Shown here: piece after piece, positions 62,274 through 64,000 of the stretch
Layout: the number at the start of each line of letters is the position of its first letter
How positions within the stretch are numbered: position 1 is the first letter of the stretch
Assembly: GCF_018860745.1 (NCBI RefSeq)
Contig: NZ_JAHKPY010000003.1
Coordinates: 1 to 64,000, forward strand
Reading direction: 5' to 3'
DNA length: 64,000 bases
Source: Zobellia uliginosa
GTDB lineage: Bacteria; Bacteroidota; Bacteroidia; Flavobacteriales; Flavobacteriaceae
Translations under genes and position numbers: made by a program
Notes under the pieces: generated by a model
Databases searched by the model: none
Seen by the model: only the letters and a program-made list of their open reading frames with translations
What the model was told of the DNA's origin: nothing

Positions 62274-63314
62274 ATGAACAGCAGTATGAAAGACAACACT
62301 TATCCAAAACTCCACAATGCCTCATGGCCAGGTATTGTTGGTAAAGGATTAGATTCACAGCCTCCTATTTCCTTTGATAAAATGCTTAAAATGACTGCGG
62401 ATGCAGAAGTAAATGGCGTTAAGTTTGATGGAATAGATATTGGGCTGTTTGATCCACACGTTGATATTAATAGTTCTGATGATGACATAAAAAGATTGGC
62501 CGATAAGATTGCCGGGCATAATCTAAAGATAGGAACCATGGTAGCACCTATTTGGGGAGGGCCAACTTTAGGTTCTGACGAGAACCGAAAAACTTTTGTG
62601 TCAATGGTGCAACGTGCATGTCATTTCGGCAAAATATTTAGGGAACATGGGGTAAGGCAATATGGAGTCATAAGGATTGACTCCGCATCAGCACCGGAAG
62701 TATGGTACAAAGACCCGATAAATAGTACCAAAATAATAGCTAAAACCTTTCGGGAAGCAAGTGATGTAGCTGCTGATTATGACGAAAAATTGGCTGCGGA
62801 AGGTGAAATTTGTTGGGCGGGAATGCATAGCTGGAAAGCCATGGTAGAAACTTTGGAAGCTGTAGATAGACCTAATATTGGTTTTCAGGCAGATATGTCC
62901 CACACTCTATTGTATTTATTAGGGTATAACGCTCCTGAACATCGTATTTTGCCTGAGAATTTTGATTGGTCAGATCGGAAAACTTTGGAAGCTGGACTAA
63001 AAACAGTTACAGACGTCTTAAGACCATGGACAATAGATTTTCACGTTGCCCAAAATGATGGAACGGTACACGGAACGGGATCTCATGATAAGACCGGACG
63101 CCATTGCTTGGCCACGGATCCAAACGGTAAATTAGATGTTGCGAAGGATGCAGGCTATTGGTTACGAGATGGAAATGGAGAGTTGACCAAAGTTTTTCAA
63201 CATATTTGTTGGGACGGGTGCATGTTTGACAATGATGTGATGTTGAAACAACAAACTTGGAACGATATTTTAGCAACCCTTATTGAGGTGCGTACATTAC
63301 ATGGATGGAATTAA
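62274..63314 (+). CDS. TIM-barrel sugar isomerase/epimerase-like protein
   Basis: The 346-residue protein has the xylose-isomerase-like/AP-endonuclease-2 TIM barrel: [67 protein letters not shown] and [19 protein letters not shown]. Several His, Asp and Glu residues could bind metal. There is no signal peptide. A start four codons later is possible. It is followed after 24 bases by an alpha/beta hydrolase gene, so the two may be co-transcribed. The substrate is unknown. Confidence 0.85.
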   Translation: MNSSMKDNTYPKLHNASWPGIVGKGLDSQPPISFDKMLKMTADAEVNGVKFDGIDIGLFDPHVDINSSDDDIKRLADKIAGHNLKIGTMVAPIWGGPTLGSDENRKTFVSMVQRACHFGKIFREHGVRQYGVIRIDSASAPEVWYKDPINSTKIIAKTFREASDVAADYDEKLAAEGEICWAGMHSWKAMVETLEAVDRPNIGFQADMSHTLLYLLGYNAPEHRILPENFDWSDRKTLEAGLKTVTDVLRPWTIDFHVAQNDGTVHGTGSHDKTGRHCLATDPNGKLDVAKDAGYWLRDGNGELTKVFQHICWDGCMFDNDVMLKQQTWNDILATLIEVRTLHGWN

Positions 63315-63338
63315 CTAACAGATAAAAAAAGAGAGATT

Positions 63339-64000
63339 ATGTCATTTGTTACTGTTAACGGAATACAAGTATACTACGAAACTAGAGGTCCGGTTGATGG
63401 AAAACCTCTGTTGTTAATTATGGGAATTACCGCTGCTAGTGCAGTATGGGAAAAACACGTTTCGTGTTGGGAGAAAGAATATTACTGCATACTTTTTGAT
63501 AACCGTGGAGTTGGTTTATCGGATAAACCGGAAGGACCTTATACAACGGCTCTGATGGCCGATGATAGTGCAGCATTGTTGGATGTATTGAATATACCTA
63601 ATGCAGGAGTAGTAGGTGTTTCTATGGGAGGTGCTATAGCTTTAGAAATAGCTATAAGGCATCCGGAAAAGGTTTCCGCTATGGTGGCTATGTGTCCTTG
63701 GGCAAGTTGCGATAAAAAAGGAGAAGCTATTTTTAGACATATTACACATATTAAGGCACATCTAAGACCGGAGCAGTTTGCACATTTTATGCAATTGCTC
63801 ATTTTTGACAAATCTACGTTTAATGATGATGCCGAATATGAAGAATTATTGGAAGGACAGAAAGGGGCGGCTTTAGAAGCCATTCAGCAACCTTTGCACG
63901 GATTGGAAGCTCAAGCGGAAGCATGCATCAACCATAATGTGGTAGCACAGTTGCCTGAAATTAAGTCACCTACATTAGTCATAGGGGGTAAGCAGGATAT
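63339..64000 (+). CDS. Alpha/beta hydrolase, N-terminal part (runs off the window)
   Basis: An open frame from ATG 63339 continues to the window end (220 codons, no stop). It begins MSFVTVNGIQVYYETRGPVD and shows LLIMGITAASAVWEKH (oxyanion region), LFDNRGVGLSDKPEGPY and the nucleophile elbow GVSMGGA with S95. It then continues to SPTLVIGGKQD, where the catalytic Asp is expected. It is a complete N-terminal portion of a proline-iminopeptidase/esterase-like hydrolase. The substrate is unknown. A purine-rich GAGAGA lies a few bases before the ATG. Confidence 0.88.
   Translation, partial: MSFVTVNGIQVYYETRGPVDGKPLLLIMGITAASAVWEKHVSCWEKEYYCILFDNRGVGLSDKPEGPYTTALMADDSAALLDVLNIPNAGVVGVSMGGAIALEIAIRHPEKVSAMVAMCPWASCDKKGEAIFRHITHIKAHLRPEQFAHFMQLLIFDKSTFNDDAEYEELLEGQKGAALEAIQQPLHGLEAQAEACINHNVVAQLPEIKSPTLVIGGKQD

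Overview
The window looks like a chromosomal piece of a marine Flavobacteriaceae (Bacteroidota). The evidence is the AT-rich sequence, the TTG-N17-23-TAnnTTTG promoter type, typical flavobacterial families (DUF6048, DUF6452, DUF6503, CCC-motif membrane proteins, TonB receptors) and a large red-algal-galactan catabolic block. Its gene order closely resembles the 3,6-anhydro-D-galactose (D-AHG) part of the carrageenan regulon described in Zobellia galactanivorans. A Zobellia-like species is my best guess, by inference only.

Region 1 (1-15490). The window opens on the end of an rRNA operon (5S rRNA plus terminator). A periplasmic/oxidative sugar cluster follows: a DUF1080 3-keto-glycoside hydrolase-type lipoprotein, a beta-propeller protein with a C-terminal type-1 copper domain, a hemolysin-III-like membrane protein and a beta-propeller/HEAT/cytochrome c lipoprotein. 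On the other strand lie a LacI regulator, a ThuA-like protein and a DUF6503 lipoprotein. Divergent from lacI there is an intact promoter that now drives only a SusC N-terminal scrap (frameshifted and internally deleted). Two Gfo/Idh/MocA oxidoreductases, an SDR and mannonate dehydratase (uxuA) follow, which points to oxidative opening of glycosides and hexuronate catabolism.

Region 2 (15493-35057) is mainly housekeeping: ZIP metal transporter, two rRNA methyltransferases (RlmL-like, RlmD), small envelope proteins, an MscS-like TM-helix protein, ornithine aminotransferase (rocD), CCC-motif/DUF2752 membrane proteins, a Smr-domain protein, cysteine desulfurase, an M23 peptidase-TonB receptor operon, and zapB-like-zapA-6S RNA-rny.

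Region 3 (35077-60141) is one minus-strand catabolic block. It holds three formylglycine sulfatases, four GH127 enzymes, one GH129 enzyme, an MFS sugar porter, and the complete intracellular D-AHG route: aldehyde dehydrogenase, enolase-superfamily cycloisomerase, 2-keto-3-deoxygalactonokinase and KDPGal aldolase, ending in pyruvate and glyceraldehyde-3-phosphate. A RhaT-like and a GntP-like permease and an AraC regulator complete it. Reading the intergenic gaps by eye, I found the same composite promoter in front of exactly the four operon heads: a direct repeat TTA[ACT]C[CT] spaced 21 bp, the right copy preceded by CACTATT or CATTATT, at a constant distance from a TWnnTTTG -7 element and without a -33 element. 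This is the strongest new signal in the window and is probably the operator of the local AraC protein.

Region 4 (60414-64000): a ChbG/YdjC-like deacetylase with a related single operator upstream, a decayed lipoprotein gene, a TIM-barrel sugar isomerase/epimerase and the start of an alpha/beta hydrolase that runs off the window. No CRISPR array, tRNA, phage or IS element was seen.
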